The translations under genes were made by a program, and so were the position numbers. Below the pieces are notes generated by a model. The model ran no database searches. It had not been told where the DNA came from and saw nothing but the letters and a program-made list of their open reading frames with translations. A DNA stretch of 64,000 nt from Thalassobaculum litoreum DSM 18839 (GTDB lineage Bacteria; Pseudomonadota; Alphaproteobacteria; Thalassobaculales; Thalassobaculaceae), in the NCBI RefSeq assembly GCF_900102465.1, contig NZ_FNBW01000006.1, forward strand, positions 124,001-188,000, in the 5' to 3' direction. This document shows positions 25,972 to 34,341 of the stretch, in pieces. Every line of letters begins with the position of its first letter. Position 1 is the stretch's first letter.

Positions 25972-26853
25972 TCAGAAGCCGTAGAGCCTGGCCGGGTTGT
26001 CCATCAGGATGGCATTGCGCTGTTTCTCGTCGGGGACCCACACCGCCAGTTCGTCCATCAGGTCGCCGTCGTTCGGCATTGGGATCTGGGCGAAGGGATG
26101 CGGCCAGTCCGTCCCCCATACGCAGCGCTCCGGCGCGGTCCGCGCCAGGGCCCGGGCGATCGGCACGACGTCCGTGTAGGGCGTCTGCTGCAGGTTGGTG
26201 CTGCGATAGGCGCCGGACAGCTTCACCCAGGTGCGGCCGCCCCGCAGCAGGTCGAGCAGGGTGGCGAAGCCCGGCTCCTCCAGCCCCTTGGTCGGGTCCA
26301 TATGGCCCATATGGTCGACCACGATCTCCACCGGCAGGTCGGCATAGGTCGCCAGGTCGAAGCTGGAGACGTCGACCAGGAACTGGATGTGCCAGCCCAT
26401 CTCGGCAATGCGCCCGGCCATGGCGCGGATCTCCTCCGCGGGCGGGCCGCCCTTGTACAGCAGGTTGTAGCGCACCCCGCGCACGCCGAGCTTGTCCAGG
26501 CGGCGCAGCGCGGCGTCGTCGATCCCGGCGTCGAGCACCGCGATGCCGCGCATCTCGATCCCGGACCAGCCGGCGGCCTCCTTCAGCAGCCACTCGGTGA
26601 TGGCATTGTCGGTGCCGTAGACGCTGGGGTGGATGGTGACGCAGCGGGTCACGCCCAGGGTGTCGATCAGATGGCGATACGCCTCCGCCGGTTGGTCCGG
26701 CGGAGTGTAGGTTCGGTTCGGGGTATAGGGGAAGCGGTCGGCCGGGCCGAACACATGGAAATGGCAATCGGTCGCCCCATCCGGCACGGCGAAGCCTGGT
26801 GACCGGGGAGCGGGGTCCGCCGCCTGGCAGACCGGAATTGACGCATCGTTCAT
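25972..26853 (-). CDS. Amidohydrolase-2 family protein, LigI-like
   Basis: A 293-residue TIM-barrel hydrolase. It shows the first-strand DCHFHVFGP (metal-binding HxH), VTIHPSVYGTDN, VDHMGHMDP and VWGTDWPHP with the catalytic Asp. The pattern is closest to 2-pyrone-4,6-dicarboxylate lactonase and related lactonases. It lies away from the PobA group, so a role in aromatic degradation is only possible. Its stop is 2 bases from that of the convergent b561-YceI gene. Confidence 0.87.
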   Translation of the reverse strand: MNDASIPVCQAADPAPRSPGFAVPDGATDCHFHVFGPADRFPYTPNRTYTPPDQPAEAYRHLIDTLGVTRCVTIHPSVYGTDNAITEWLLKEAAGWSGIEMRGIAVLDAGIDDAALRRLDKLGVRGVRYNLLYKGGPPAEEIRAMAGRIAEMGWHIQFLVDVSSFDLATYADLPVEIVVDHMGHMDPTKGLEEPGFATLLDLLRGGRTWVKLSGAYRSTNLQQTPYTDVVPIARALARTAPERCVWGTDWPHPFAQIPMPNDGDLMDELAVWVPDEKQRNAILMDNPARLYGF

Positions 26854-26923
26854 GGCGGCGATCCTGGCGTCGTGGTTAACGGAAGTAAACACGCGGAAAT
26901 GCCGCTTTGAGGCGGGCTGAAGA

Positions 26924-26952
26924 TTTACATGGCCGCTTACCCCGCTTATGTT
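26924..26952 (+). promoter_or_regulatory. Candidate promoter of the receiver-Hpt operon
   Basis: TTTACA (26924-26929) and TATGTT (26947-26952) are 17 bases apart, matching consensus at five and four of six positions. It lies in the 148-base spacer between the divergent amidohydrolase and the receiver gene. Confidence 0.4.
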
Positions 26953-27001
26953 TTGCCCGACTTGCTGGGTTCCACCGGAGAGGCCGAGAAACGGCGCGCT
27001 C

Positions 27002-27493
27002 ATGCCCGAAAAAATCGACTTCTCCAAGGTGAGCTTTCTCATCGTCGACCAGAACAAGCTGTCGACCCAGCTCATCCGGGACATCCTTGCCATGCTGGAG
27101 GTGACGCGCGTCCGCAGCGTCACGTCGGTGGCGCGTGCCCGCAACGTCCTGCGCGGCGAGCCGGTGGATATCATCATCACCGAGTATCACATGGAGCCGG
27201 AGACCGGGATCGACCTGATCGACTGGATCCGCACCGGCATGGATTCGCCGGACCGCATGATTCCGATCATCATGCTGACGGCCAATTCCGAAGAGGAATA
27301 CGTGATGCGCGCCCGCGACCGCGGCGTGACCGAGTTCCTCGCCAAGCCGTTCAACGTGGAGGGCCTGTACCGCCGGCTGGTCTCGGTGATCGCCAGACCC
27401 CGCGCTTTCGTCAATATCGACGACTATTTCGGCCCGGACCGCCGTCGGCGGCAGGTCGACTACGGCGGACCGGACCGGCGGCGCGCCGACTGA
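27002..27493 (+). CDS. Degenerate CheY-like receiver protein
   Basis: The 163-residue protein has a single receiver domain (about 10-133): FLIVDQN for the usual IVDDN, IIITEYHM where the phospho-acceptor Asp is normally found (Glu61 here), Thr93 in MLTAN, and Lys115 in LAKPF. Thus the acceptor Asp is Glu and one of the acidic pair is Gln, while Thr and Lys are kept. The tail is very basic with two GPDRRR repeats. It may be locked in an active-like state or act by binding alone. Its TGA overlaps the ATG of the Hpt-like gene. Confidence 0.88.
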   Translation: MPEKIDFSKVSFLIVDQNKLSTQLIRDILAMLEVTRVRSVTSVARARNVLRGEPVDIIITEYHMEPETGIDLIDWIRTGMDSPDRMIPIIMLTANSEEEYVMRARDRGVTEFLAKPFNVEGLYRRLVSVIARPRAFVNIDDYFGPDRRRRQVDYGGPDRRRAD

Positions 27494-27987
27494 TGGCGCG
27501 CAGGGCCCAGATCATCCCGCCGCGGCCGGACCTCCGGCGCAAGGCGGTGAACCATACGAGGGGATTCGACTTCAAGCTCTCGCCGGCCATGGTGCAGAAG
27601 CTGGAGCAGGTGGTCCACAAGGCCCGGGACAGCTTCACCGCCGACATCGCCGCCCGTCTGGTCGCCATGCGCACCGCCCTGCGCGAGGCGTCGGACGGCG
27701 AGGCGGATGCCGGCCAGGCGTTGCACGCGATCTATCGGGACTCACTGGAGATCAAGGGCGCCGGCGGCACCATCGGCTTCGACCTGCTGACCGCCATCGG
27801 CAAGTCGCTGAACGACTTCGTCTCCGGACTGCAGGAACTCGACCCGCGCCGGGTCGATATCATCGACCTGCATATCGACGCACTGTACGTGGTGCTGGCG
27901 GACAACATCACCGGCCGGGGCGGGCCGACCGAAGCGGCGGTGCTCAAGGCGTTCTCGGCGGTTCGCGAGAAGTTCAAGGACGACTGA
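27493..27987 (+). CDS. Hpt-like protein lacking the phosphorylatable histidine
   Basis: The 164-residue protein has an acidic helical Hpt-like domain. In alphaproteobacterial relatives the motif is HDLKGQGG; here it reads LEIKGAGG (residues 85-92), so Leu85 replaces the phospho-accepting His while Lys88-Gly89 remain. A basic 30-residue N-terminus precedes it. The start codon overlaps the stop of the degenerate receiver (TGATG), so the two are translationally coupled and probably form a complex that does not transfer phosphate. Confidence 0.85.
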   Translation: MARRAQIIPPRPDLRRKAVNHTRGFDFKLSPAMVQKLEQVVHKARDSFTADIAARLVAMRTALREASDGEADAGQALHAIYRDSLEIKGAGGTIGFDLLTAIGKSLNDFVSGLQELDPRRVDIIDLHIDALYVVLADNITGRGGPTEAAVLKAFSAVREKFKDD

Positions 27988-28078
27988 CCCGGGCGTTGAC
28001 AGCTGACAATGCGCACGGGTTGGAATATTCTGGCGATCCGAGCGAATCGGACCGCAAACCGCTGGGTGGGGGAAACGG

Positions 28079-28447
28079 ATGGCTGATATCGACCCGCTGG
28101 ATCGCCGTGCTCTCGGCGTGCTGTCGGAAACCGTCAATGCCGAGCTCGGTGCCGGCAGCATCGTGGCGCGCGAGGTGAACCGGGCCTACCGCTCCGGCCG
28201 CAGCGCCGATCTGCGCACCGCGTCGGCCGCCTTCGACGCCCTTCCCTCCTGGCAACGCTCCAGCATCGGCGATGACGCCTCCCGCCGGGCCCGGCGGATG
28301 CGGGCCAAGCCGGCGGAGCCGCGCCGCACGCCGGTGCGCGAGTCGGCCCGAGACAGCGCGCGGGACTGGCAGGATCTCCGCGAGGCGCAGGACCGGGTGG
28401 TCATTCCGTCGCCCCCGAGATTTCTGAAGCCGCGGGTCACCCGATAG
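28079..28447 (+). CDS. Small basic protein of unknown function
   Basis: The 122-residue product is not recognised. It is rich in Arg and Ala with a helical first half (LDRRALGVLSETVNAELG, then YRSGRSADLRTASAAFDAL) and a disordered Arg/Pro-rich tail. There is no signal or membrane segment. It lies 91 bases behind the Hpt-like gene on the same strand and may belong to that unit. The ATG at 28079 has GGGGGAAACGG upstream, a fair ribosome site. Confidence 0.65.
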   Translation: MADIDPLDRRALGVLSETVNAELGAGSIVAREVNRAYRSGRSADLRTASAAFDALPSWQRSSIGDDASRRARRMRAKPAEPRRTPVRESARDSARDWQDLREAQDRVVIPSPPRFLKPRVTR

Positions 28448-28491
28448 CCGTCTGCGCCGAAATGCGCCTTGTAGTAGAGTGCTTTGCGACA

Positions 28492-28521
28492 TTGTCGGAT
28501 AGATCACACTTCAAAAATAAT
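28492..28521 (+). promoter_or_regulatory. Candidate promoter for the 28746 gene
   Basis: TTGTCG (28492-28497) and AATAAT (28516-28521) are 18 bases apart in the AT-richest part of the 298-base spacer 28448-28745. It would give a leader of over 200 bases. Nothing else was recognised in the spacer. Confidence 0.3.
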
Positions 28522-28745
28522 TCGTCAGGTCTATAGTCGCCGCCACAGGCAGGGCAGTCCGGCTTAAGAAACGTGCCAAACCGGTGCCATCTGTGGGATA
28601 CTAGTCGGGATCTTCATTGCCAGTATTGCGGCGTGACACAGATCAAGGGTCACACCGCCACGGTGGTGAGGGCGCAAGAGATTTGAAGTGCGGTGCGGCG
28701 GTTGCGGCCAAGTCTGGCTGAATTCGTCCGCACCGGAACGTTAGG

Positions 28746-29396
28746 ATGATAGCGATGCGTGGCAGGAACGCGGCACCGGTCAGTCAACAGCCCTCCGTTG
28801 TGGAGTATTTCGCGAAAGAATTCGCGCGGTTCCTCAACAATGTCCAGAATAACGAAGTGGATTTCCTTGGGTCGTTCCTCATCGAGAACGAGTGGGAGAA
28901 CTACCGCAAGGACGCCGAGGAGGTGGTCGAGTCGCTGACGCTGGCGGGATTCGTCATCGTGCCGCGGATGCCGACCGACGCGATGGTTCAGGCCGCCGAC
29001 CAGACCCTGTCGAAGGGCATGATGGCTTCGGCCTCGCGGACCTATGTGAGCGCGGTCTGGGGCGCGATGATCACCGAGTGGATCGAGACCCGGAATGCCA
29101 ACCTGATCCTCGACATCTTCTCCATGGCGCTGTCCCGGGCCTCCAGTCCGGGCAAGAAGGATTCCGGCAAGTTCGACTCGTCGTTCCAGCGCTTCCGCAA
29201 GCAGAGCCAGGACATCATGGCCAGCCTGGAGAAGACCGGCCTGGCGATCTGCCCGGACGAGGCGGCGCCGAACATGATCAATGCCGGCGTGGCGGAGACG
29301 GCCGAGCACCGCTCGCGCACCAACCAGCAGATCGGTGCCGATCCGACCTATATCGCCAAGCTCTACGAGAACATGGTGAAGGCGCGCCCGGCCTGA
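28746..29396 (+). CDS. Protein of unknown function
   Basis: A 216-residue soluble protein, not recognised. It contains two related segments: LAGFVIVPRMPTDAMVQAA near residue 66 and a weaker TGLAICPDEAAPNMINAG near residue 165. This is a motif of the type seen in some phage and bacterial hypothetical proteins. Between them lies a helical region (TYVSAVWGAMITEWIE). ATG 28746 or 28755 may be the start. It is convergent with the 29497 gene and separated from it by a small hairpin. Confidence 0.72.
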   Translation: MIAMRGRNAAPVSQQPSVVEYFAKEFARFLNNVQNNEVDFLGSFLIENEWENYRKDAEEVVESLTLAGFVIVPRMPTDAMVQAADQTLSKGMMASASRTYVSAVWGAMITEWIETRNANLILDIFSMALSRASSPGKKDSGKFDSSFQRFRKQSQDIMASLEKTGLAICPDEAAPNMINAGVAETAEHRSRTNQQIGADPTYIAKLYENMVKARPA

Positions 29397-29419
29397 CCGG
29401 ACCTAATCTGGCACGCTCG

Positions 29420-29438
29420 AACCCGGCACACCGGGTTT
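29420..29438. terminator. Small hairpin between convergent genes
   Basis: AACCCGG (29420-29426) pairs with CCGGGTT (29431-29437) around a 4-base loop and is followed by a further T. The T-run is short, so it is a weak, possibly bidirectional, terminator. Confidence 0.4.
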
Positions 29439-29496
29439 GGGCACCAGATCTTTGCGCGCCAATCTCCTTTGCGCACCTGGCCCGCCTGCCCGACGC

Positions 29497-29910
29497 TCAG
29501 CTCGATGGCTTGCGCCGATAGGCGGAGGCCAGCAGCGTGACCGCCTGCTTGTGGCGCGCGCTGCCCTGGCCCGGCGGGGCGGCGGACTGCCGGTAGCTCG
29601 ACATGGTCTGGCCGCTGCGCGATCCGATGGCGGCCAGCAGGTCGGCCTCGGCGATCGGCTGCTTGCGGCCCTTCGCCCCCTTCTTGCGACCGCCGGTGCC
29701 GCCGATCGCATGGCCGTCGGAGGCGCCGGTGGCCCGCTGCACGGCCAGAGCGGTCAGGTTGCCCATCAGCGGGGCGGTCAGGGCGCGGTAGAGCTTGTCG
29801 TCGGCATCCGCCCAGACCCGGAGCAGCAGCGCCGCTTCGTGCCGGTTGCCGCCGGCCGCCTCGACCGCTTCCAGCGCCTTGGCCTTCACGTAGTCCTGTC
29901 CGCGTGCCAT
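29497..29910 (-). CDS. Conserved-type hypothetical protein
   Basis: The 137-residue protein is not recognised. The first 75 residues are helical (ARGQDYVKAKALEAVEAAGG, EAALLLRVWADADDKLYRAL). A basic Gly/Lys-rich linker (GGRKKGAKGRK) then leads to a short helical end. The first part hints at nucleic-acid or small-ligand binding but proves nothing. GGGAGA upstream of 29910 supports this start; the frame continues to 29973. Confidence 0.65.
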   Translation of the reverse strand: MARGQDYVKAKALEAVEAAGGNRHEAALLLRVWADADDKLYRALTAPLMGNLTALAVQRATGASDGHAIGGTGGRKKGAKGRKQPIAEADLLAAIGSRSGQTMSSYRQSAAPPGQGSARHKQAVTLLASAYRRKPSS

Positions 29911-30057
29911 CGCCGTCTCCCGCGCACGTGCCGGCCGACCCGACGGACCGGCCTTGACCTTGGAAGATAACAAGGTTTCTCGGATTCGACACGTTCTGAC
30001 TGGTCGGCGCGCGTAACCGAGCTACCCTTCTTTCCTCAGTACCTGAGGAGGTGCGGC

Positions 30058-31014
30058 ATGCGCAGACTCGCCTTCCTGATCGTTCTAGTCGCGTTGACCG
30101 TGCCCGCCGGATCCCCGCGGGCCGACGGCAACCCCTTGAATGCCGTCGTGGAAATCCGAACCACTGTCCCGGCCGATGCGCGGACCGCCGACTCGCTGGG
30201 CACCGAACGGATCGGCGGCGGCGTCCTCATCGACAGCGGTGGCCTGATTCTCACGATCGGGTACCTGATGATGGAATCCGATGCGGTCTGGGTGACCGAC
30301 GCGGCGGCGAATCGGGTACCGGCGGAGACCGTCGGATACGACCACGAGACCGGCTTCGGTCTGGTCCGGGCGCTGGGCCCCCTGGAGGCGACGCCGGCCA
30401 GGCTCGGGAGCTTCGCCGACCTTACCGTGGGCGACACGCTGCTCGCCGCCGGGCCGGGCGGCGCCCGTCCCACGGTGCTGATCGACCTGCGCTCATTCGC
30501 CGGAGGCTGGGAGTACCTGCTGGACACCGCCCTTTACACATCGCCGCCGATCCCGAATTTCGGCGGGGCGGCCCTGTTCGCGAAGGACGGACGCCTGGTC
30601 GGGATCGGGTCGCTGATGCTGCGCGATGTCATCGGCAAGCTGCCGGGCAATCTCTACGTGCCGATCGACCTGCTGCCGCCGATCCTCGGAGATCTGCTGG
30701 CTTTCGGCCATGCCACGAGCCCGGCCCAGCCCTGGATCGGGCTGTATCCCAATGAGGTCGACGGCGGTCTGGTGGTCGGTCGGGTGGCCCCCGGCGGCCC
30801 GGCGCAGACCGCCGGCATCGGGCCGGGGGACGTGATCCTCGGCGTCGGCGAGGAGCCGGTGGCCGACATGGAGCAGCTCTGGCGCAAGGTGCGCGCGCTC
30901 GGGTCGGCCGGGGTGGCGGTGCCGCTCAAGGTGCTGGGCGGCTCCGGGGTGCGCGACGTGGTGGTCACCTCTCGCGACCGCCGCGGCTGGCTGAAGCTCG
31001 AACGCAGCTATTGA
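30058..31014 (+). CDS. HtrA/DegP-like protein without catalytic triad, with PDZ domain
   Basis: The 318-residue exported protein has a signal peptide (about 1-22), a trypsin-like domain (28-220) and a PDZ domain (about 230-315: GGLVVGRVAPGGPAQTAGIGPGDVIL). The domain layout is that of DegP/DegQ, but each catalytic position has changed. The His of the LTxxHV motif is Tyr69 (LTIGYLM), the Asp of TDLAVL is Gly99 (TGFGLV), and the Ser of NSGGALF is Gly169 (FGGAALF). It should therefore be a non-proteolytic binding or scaffold protein of the periplasm. Confidence 0.88.
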   Translation: MRRLAFLIVLVALTVPAGSPRADGNPLNAVVEIRTTVPADARTADSLGTERIGGGVLIDSGGLILTIGYLMMESDAVWVTDAAANRVPAETVGYDHETGFGLVRALGPLEATPARLGSFADLTVGDTLLAAGPGGARPTVLIDLRSFAGGWEYLLDTALYTSPPIPNFGGAALFAKDGRLVGIGSLMLRDVIGKLPGNLYVPIDLLPPILGDLLAFGHATSPAQPWIGLYPNEVDGGLVVGRVAPGGPAQTAGIGPGDVILGVGEEPVADMEQLWRKVRALGSAGVAVPLKVLGGSGVRDVVVTSRDRRGWLKLERSY

Positions 31015-31146
31015 GGGGTCGGACGGAAGGCTGGTCTCCCGTGACGGTGAAGTTATGGTCGCGGGTGGGAGTCTTCCGCCCCATCGGACCCTATCGGATC
31101 GCGCTGCTGCGCGACCCGATCTCGGTGGCCTGACGGAGGACGCGGC

Positions 31147-31980
31147 TCAGGCGGGCGGCGTGTCCGTCTTCATGTGCAGGACGCGCTGCGGGAACGGGAT
31201 CTCGATGCCGGCCGCGTCGAGCGCTTCCTTGACCGCCTTGTTCATCGCCCATTTGCACGGCCACAGGTCGGCGGCGTTCACCCAGAAGCGCAGATTCAAC
31301 GTGATCGCGCTGTCTCCGAGCTCCATCACCATGACCTGCGGGGCCGGATCGGCCAGGGCGCGGCCGTCGGCCTCCAGGGTGGCGGTCAGCACCGCCATCG
31401 CCTTGGTCAGGTCGACGTCGTAGGCCACGCCCACCGGGATATCCAGGCGGCGGGTGGCGTAACGCGAATAGTTGGAGATGTCCTGGCTGAAGATCGCCGA
31501 GTTCGGCACCACGATGTAGACGTTGTCCGGGGTGGCGAGCTCGGTGTTGAACAGCCCGACCTCCTTCACCGTGCCGCTGGCGCCGCCGGCGTCGACGTAG
31601 TCGCCGACCTTGAACGGCCGCAGGAACAGCAGCATCACGCCGGCCGCGACGTTCGACAGGGTACCCTGCAGCGCCAGGCCGACCGCCAGGCCGGCGGCGC
31701 CGAGGACGGCGATGATCGAGGCGGTCTGCACCCCGAACTGGTTCAGCACCGCGATCAGGGTGATCGCCAGGACCAGATAGCCGACCACGGCGGCGAAGAT
31801 CGGCCGCACGGTGTCGTCCATCCAACGGACCCGGTTCAGCGCCCGGCGGGTTCCGGCCCGCGCCCAGCCCGCCAGGATCCAGCCGACCACCAGGATGGCG
31901 ATGGCGCCGAGCACCTCCAGGCCATAGGTGGTCAGGATCTCCGTCACCTGGTCGCGAAGTTCAATCAGGTCTACGTTCAC
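31147..31980 (-). CDS. mscS: Small-conductance mechanosensitive channel
   Basis: The 277-residue protein has three membrane segments and the pore-lining TM3 motif LGAAGLAVGLALQGTLSNVAAGVMLL, followed by RPFKVGDYVD. The cytoplasmic beta domain contains NTELATPDNVYIVVPNSAIF. It has the length and order of MscS, which opens under membrane tension to release osmolytes. It is convergent with the HtrA-like gene and appears to be a single-gene unit. Confidence 0.93.
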   Translation of the reverse strand: MNVDLIELRDQVTEILTTYGLEVLGAIAILVVGWILAGWARAGTRRALNRVRWMDDTVRPIFAAVVGYLVLAITLIAVLNQFGVQTASIIAVLGAAGLAVGLALQGTLSNVAAGVMLLFLRPFKVGDYVDAGGASGTVKEVGLFNTELATPDNVYIVVPNSAIFSQDISNYSRYATRRLDIPVGVAYDVDLTKAMAVLTATLEADGRALADPAPQVMVMELGDSAITLNLRFWVNAADLWPCKWAMNKAVKEALDAAGIEIPFPQRVLHMKTDTPPA

Positions 31981-32042
31981 GCATCGCTCCTAACACTCGT
32001 GACTGCCGGTCCCGAGTTCAGTCCCACCTGAAGATCAGCCCG

Positions 32043-33083
32043 TTATACGTCGGCCCGCGCCTTCAAGTCATCCGCGAGGGCGTCCGGGATGGTGATGCCG
32101 TCGGGCGCCGCCGCCCGTTTCGCCAGGCGGCTGTCGCCGGGCAGGCGGGTGCCCTGCTGCTTCAGGATCTCGGCGAACATCTCCTCCGAGCGCGCCGCGA
32201 AACCGGTACCCCCGCCGAAGGCCTCGGGGTCCATCAGCAGGATCAGGTGGCCGATCGACGGCGGCGCGCCGGTCGGCTCGAAGAAGGAGGAGCCCTGATA
32301 ACCGAAATTGGAGCCGGTCAGCGCGCCGCAGAGCAGCTCGATCATCAGGCCGAGCGCGGCACCCTTCGCACCGGCGCTGCGTCCGCCCAGCGGCGCCATG
32401 GAGCCGACCAGGGCGGCCTCGGCGTCGGTGGTGATGGCACCCTCGGCATCCAGCGCCCAGTCGTCGGGGATCGCCTCGCCCTTCTTCGCCGCCAGCACCA
32501 CCTTGCCGCGGGCGACGGTGGACACCGACAGGTCGATCACCAGCGGCGGCCGGCCGTCGGTGCGCGGCGCGGCGAAGGCGATCGGGTTGGTGCCGTAGAG
32601 CGCGGTCTTCCCACCCCAGGGGGCGATCGCCGCCGGGGTGTTGGAGAAGGCGAGCGCCACCAGGCCGCGGTCGGCCGCGTCCTCAACGTGGTGGCCGGCG
32701 ACGCCGAAATGGTGGCTGTGCTTGATCGAGACGGCGGCGATACCGGTCTCGCCGACGAACTCGGCTGCGGCGTCCAGGCCCGCGCGGATCGCCGGGAAGG
32801 CGAAGCCGATATGGCTGTCGACGTCGAGCACCGCCTGGGCGCTGCGGGTCACGGTCGGCCGGGCATGGCCGTCGACCTTGCCGTTCATCGCCTGTTCGGC
32901 ATAGGGCGGGACCCGGGCGACGCCGTGGCTGGAGATCCCGTCGGCCTCGGCGCGCAGCAGGGCATCGGCGACCACGCCGGCGATATCGGGCGCCACATTG
33001 GACTTGATGAAGACGTCGGCCATGAGGGCGCGCAGATCGGCGGGAGCGAAGGTCGCCACGGGGTTACTCTCCTGTTCGGACAT
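32043..33083 (-). CDS. Malate/L-lactate dehydrogenase family oxidoreductase
   Basis: The 346-residue protein belongs to the LDH2/MDG2 group of NAD(P)-dependent 2-hydroxyacid dehydrogenases. Typical segments are DGISSHGVARVP, VSIKHSHHFGVAGHH, AFSNTPAAIAPWGGK and GTNPIAFAAP, then GGRSAGAKGAALGLMIELL. Substrates in the family include malate, sulfolactate, ureidoglycolate and delta-1-piperideine-2-carboxylate, and nothing nearby decides between them. Confidence 0.9.
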   Translation of the reverse strand: MSEQESNPVATFAPADLRALMADVFIKSNVAPDIAGVVADALLRAEADGISSHGVARVPPYAEQAMNGKVDGHARPTVTRSAQAVLDVDSHIGFAFPAIRAGLDAAAEFVGETGIAAVSIKHSHHFGVAGHHVEDAADRGLVALAFSNTPAAIAPWGGKTALYGTNPIAFAAPRTDGRPPLVIDLSVSTVARGKVVLAAKKGEAIPDDWALDAEGAITTDAEAALVGSMAPLGGRSAGAKGAALGLMIELLCGALTGSNFGYQGSSFFEPTGAPPSIGHLILLMDPEAFGGGTGFAARSEEMFAEILKQQGTRLPGDSRLAKRAAAPDGITIPDALADDLKARADV

Positions 33084-33364
33084 CGGGGAAACACGGCGGA
33101 AACGCCCTGAAACCGGCTTGAAACGAAGCTAACATTTATCACCTAGCCGTGATACGTCAGGGCCAATTAAGCAAGACTCGGGCGGGGCCTCTGAGGGTAC
33201 CGTCCGCGCGCGTTCCGTCCGGTTTGGGGGGCGGGACATGCCTGGAGGAGGACGCCGACCGGTCGGCAAGCACCGGCAGCGACGCCTCGGCGACGACGAT
33301 CGCTTTGACGAGACACGCCCGGATCGACCGGTGCCGTGATGCTGAAAACGATGGAGTGACCCAT

Positions 33365-34024
33365 ATGACTCTCAAGATCGGCCAGACCGCCCCGAATTTC
33401 ACCGCGAACACCACCGAGGGTGAGATCTCCTTCCACGACTGGATCGGCGACAGCTGGTGCGTGCTGTTCTCGCACCCGAAGGACTTCACCCCGGTCTGCA
33501 CCACCGAGCTCGGCTACATGGCCCGGATGAAGCCGGAATTCGACAAGCGCGGCGTCAAGATCATCGGCCTCAGCGTCGACAACGTCGACAACCACGCCAA
33601 GTGGGCGATGGATATCGAGGAGACCCAGGGCGCGAAGCCGAACTATCCGATGATCGGCGACACCGACCTCAACGTCTCCAAGCTCTACGGCATGCTGCCG
33701 GAGGGGGCGGGCGAGACCTCCGAGGGCCGCACCGCGGTCGACAACGCGACGGTCCGCAACGTCTTTGTCATCGGCCCGGACAAGCAGGTGAAGCTGATCC
33801 TGGTCTACCCGATGAGCACCGGCCGGAACTTCGACGAGGTGCTGCGGGTGATCGACTCCATGCAGCTCACCGCCAAGCATCAGGTGGCGACGCCGGTCAA
33901 CTGGAAGCATGGCGACGAGGTCATCATCGTGCCGGCGCTGAAGGACGAGGATGCCAAGGCGAAGTTCCCGGGCGGCTGGCGCGCCGAGAAGCCCTACCTG
34001 CGCTACGTCCCGCAGCCGAAGTGA
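33365..34024 (+). CDS. 1-Cys peroxiredoxin (Prx6 type)
   Basis: The 219-residue enzyme reduces peroxides. The peroxidatic Cys45 lies in HPKDFTPVCTTELG, with Thr42 in the PxxxTxxC motif, and the C-terminal extension (about 160-219, including TPVNWKHGDEVII) is that of the Prx6 group. Only one conserved Cys is present, so an external reductant resolves it. The start at 33365 follows a GGAGTGA-like ribosome site. A strong terminator follows at 34076. Confidence 0.94.
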   Translation: MTLKIGQTAPNFTANTTEGEISFHDWIGDSWCVLFSHPKDFTPVCTTELGYMARMKPEFDKRGVKIIGLSVDNVDNHAKWAMDIEETQGAKPNYPMIGDTDLNVSKLYGMLPEGAGETSEGRTAVDNATVRNVFVIGPDKQVKLILVYPMSTGRNFDEVLRVIDSMQLTAKHQVATPVNWKHGDEVIIVPALKDEDAKAKFPGGWRAEKPYLRYVPQPK

Positions 34025-34075
34025 GCTGACGCTCACTTCGCCCCGGAGACGATCCGAGGCCATGAAAGAACGAAC

Positions 34076-34111
34076 AGGGCCGGTGCGGACGACGCGCCGG
34101 CCCTTTTTCTT
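34076..34111 (+). terminator. Rho-independent terminator of the peroxiredoxin gene
   Basis: AGGGCCGG (34076-34083) pairs with CCGGCCCT (34097-34104). The stem extends inward by several more pairs, and TTTTTCTT follows directly. This is the clearest terminator in the window. Confidence 0.92.
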
Positions 34112-34202
34112 ATAGACGTGTTCCCGTCCCGGATCTGGTCCGGGACGGGAACACGGGGAGGGTACGGTCGGGTGAGATTTCTCGAGCTCTCCACCCACGC
34201 TT

Positions 34203-34230
34203 CACTCCCCGGATTTATTCCGGGGCCCAC
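34203..34230 (+). repeat. REP-like palindrome, left copy of an inverted pair
   Basis: A 28-base element whose core CCCCGGA/TCCGGGG forms a hairpin with an AT-rich 5-base loop. It is the exact reverse complement of 34286-34313, and the same element recurs at 62709-62736. Confidence 0.85.
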
Positions 34231-34285
34231 AGGTCCGCTTGTTCGCGCATTACCGCGTCATCTCGAACGCCCGTGCGGTCGATGG

Positions 34286-34313
34286 GTGGGCCCCGGAATA
34301 AATCCGGGGAGTG
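34286..34313 (-). repeat. REP-like palindrome, right copy of an inverted pair
   Basis: The exact reverse complement of the copy at 34203-34230, 55 bases away, in the intergenic region between the convergent peroxiredoxin and DapA-like genes. The rest of the 317-base spacer (34025-34341) holds the terminator and no gene. Confidence 0.85.
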
Positions 34314-34341
34314 ATAGAAGGAAAGGGAAAACGCCCTTCCC

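Noticed and set aside
34203-34313. CRISPR-like repeat pair
   Set aside because: There are only two copies, they are inverted rather than direct, and the element is itself palindromic. A REP-type element explains it better.
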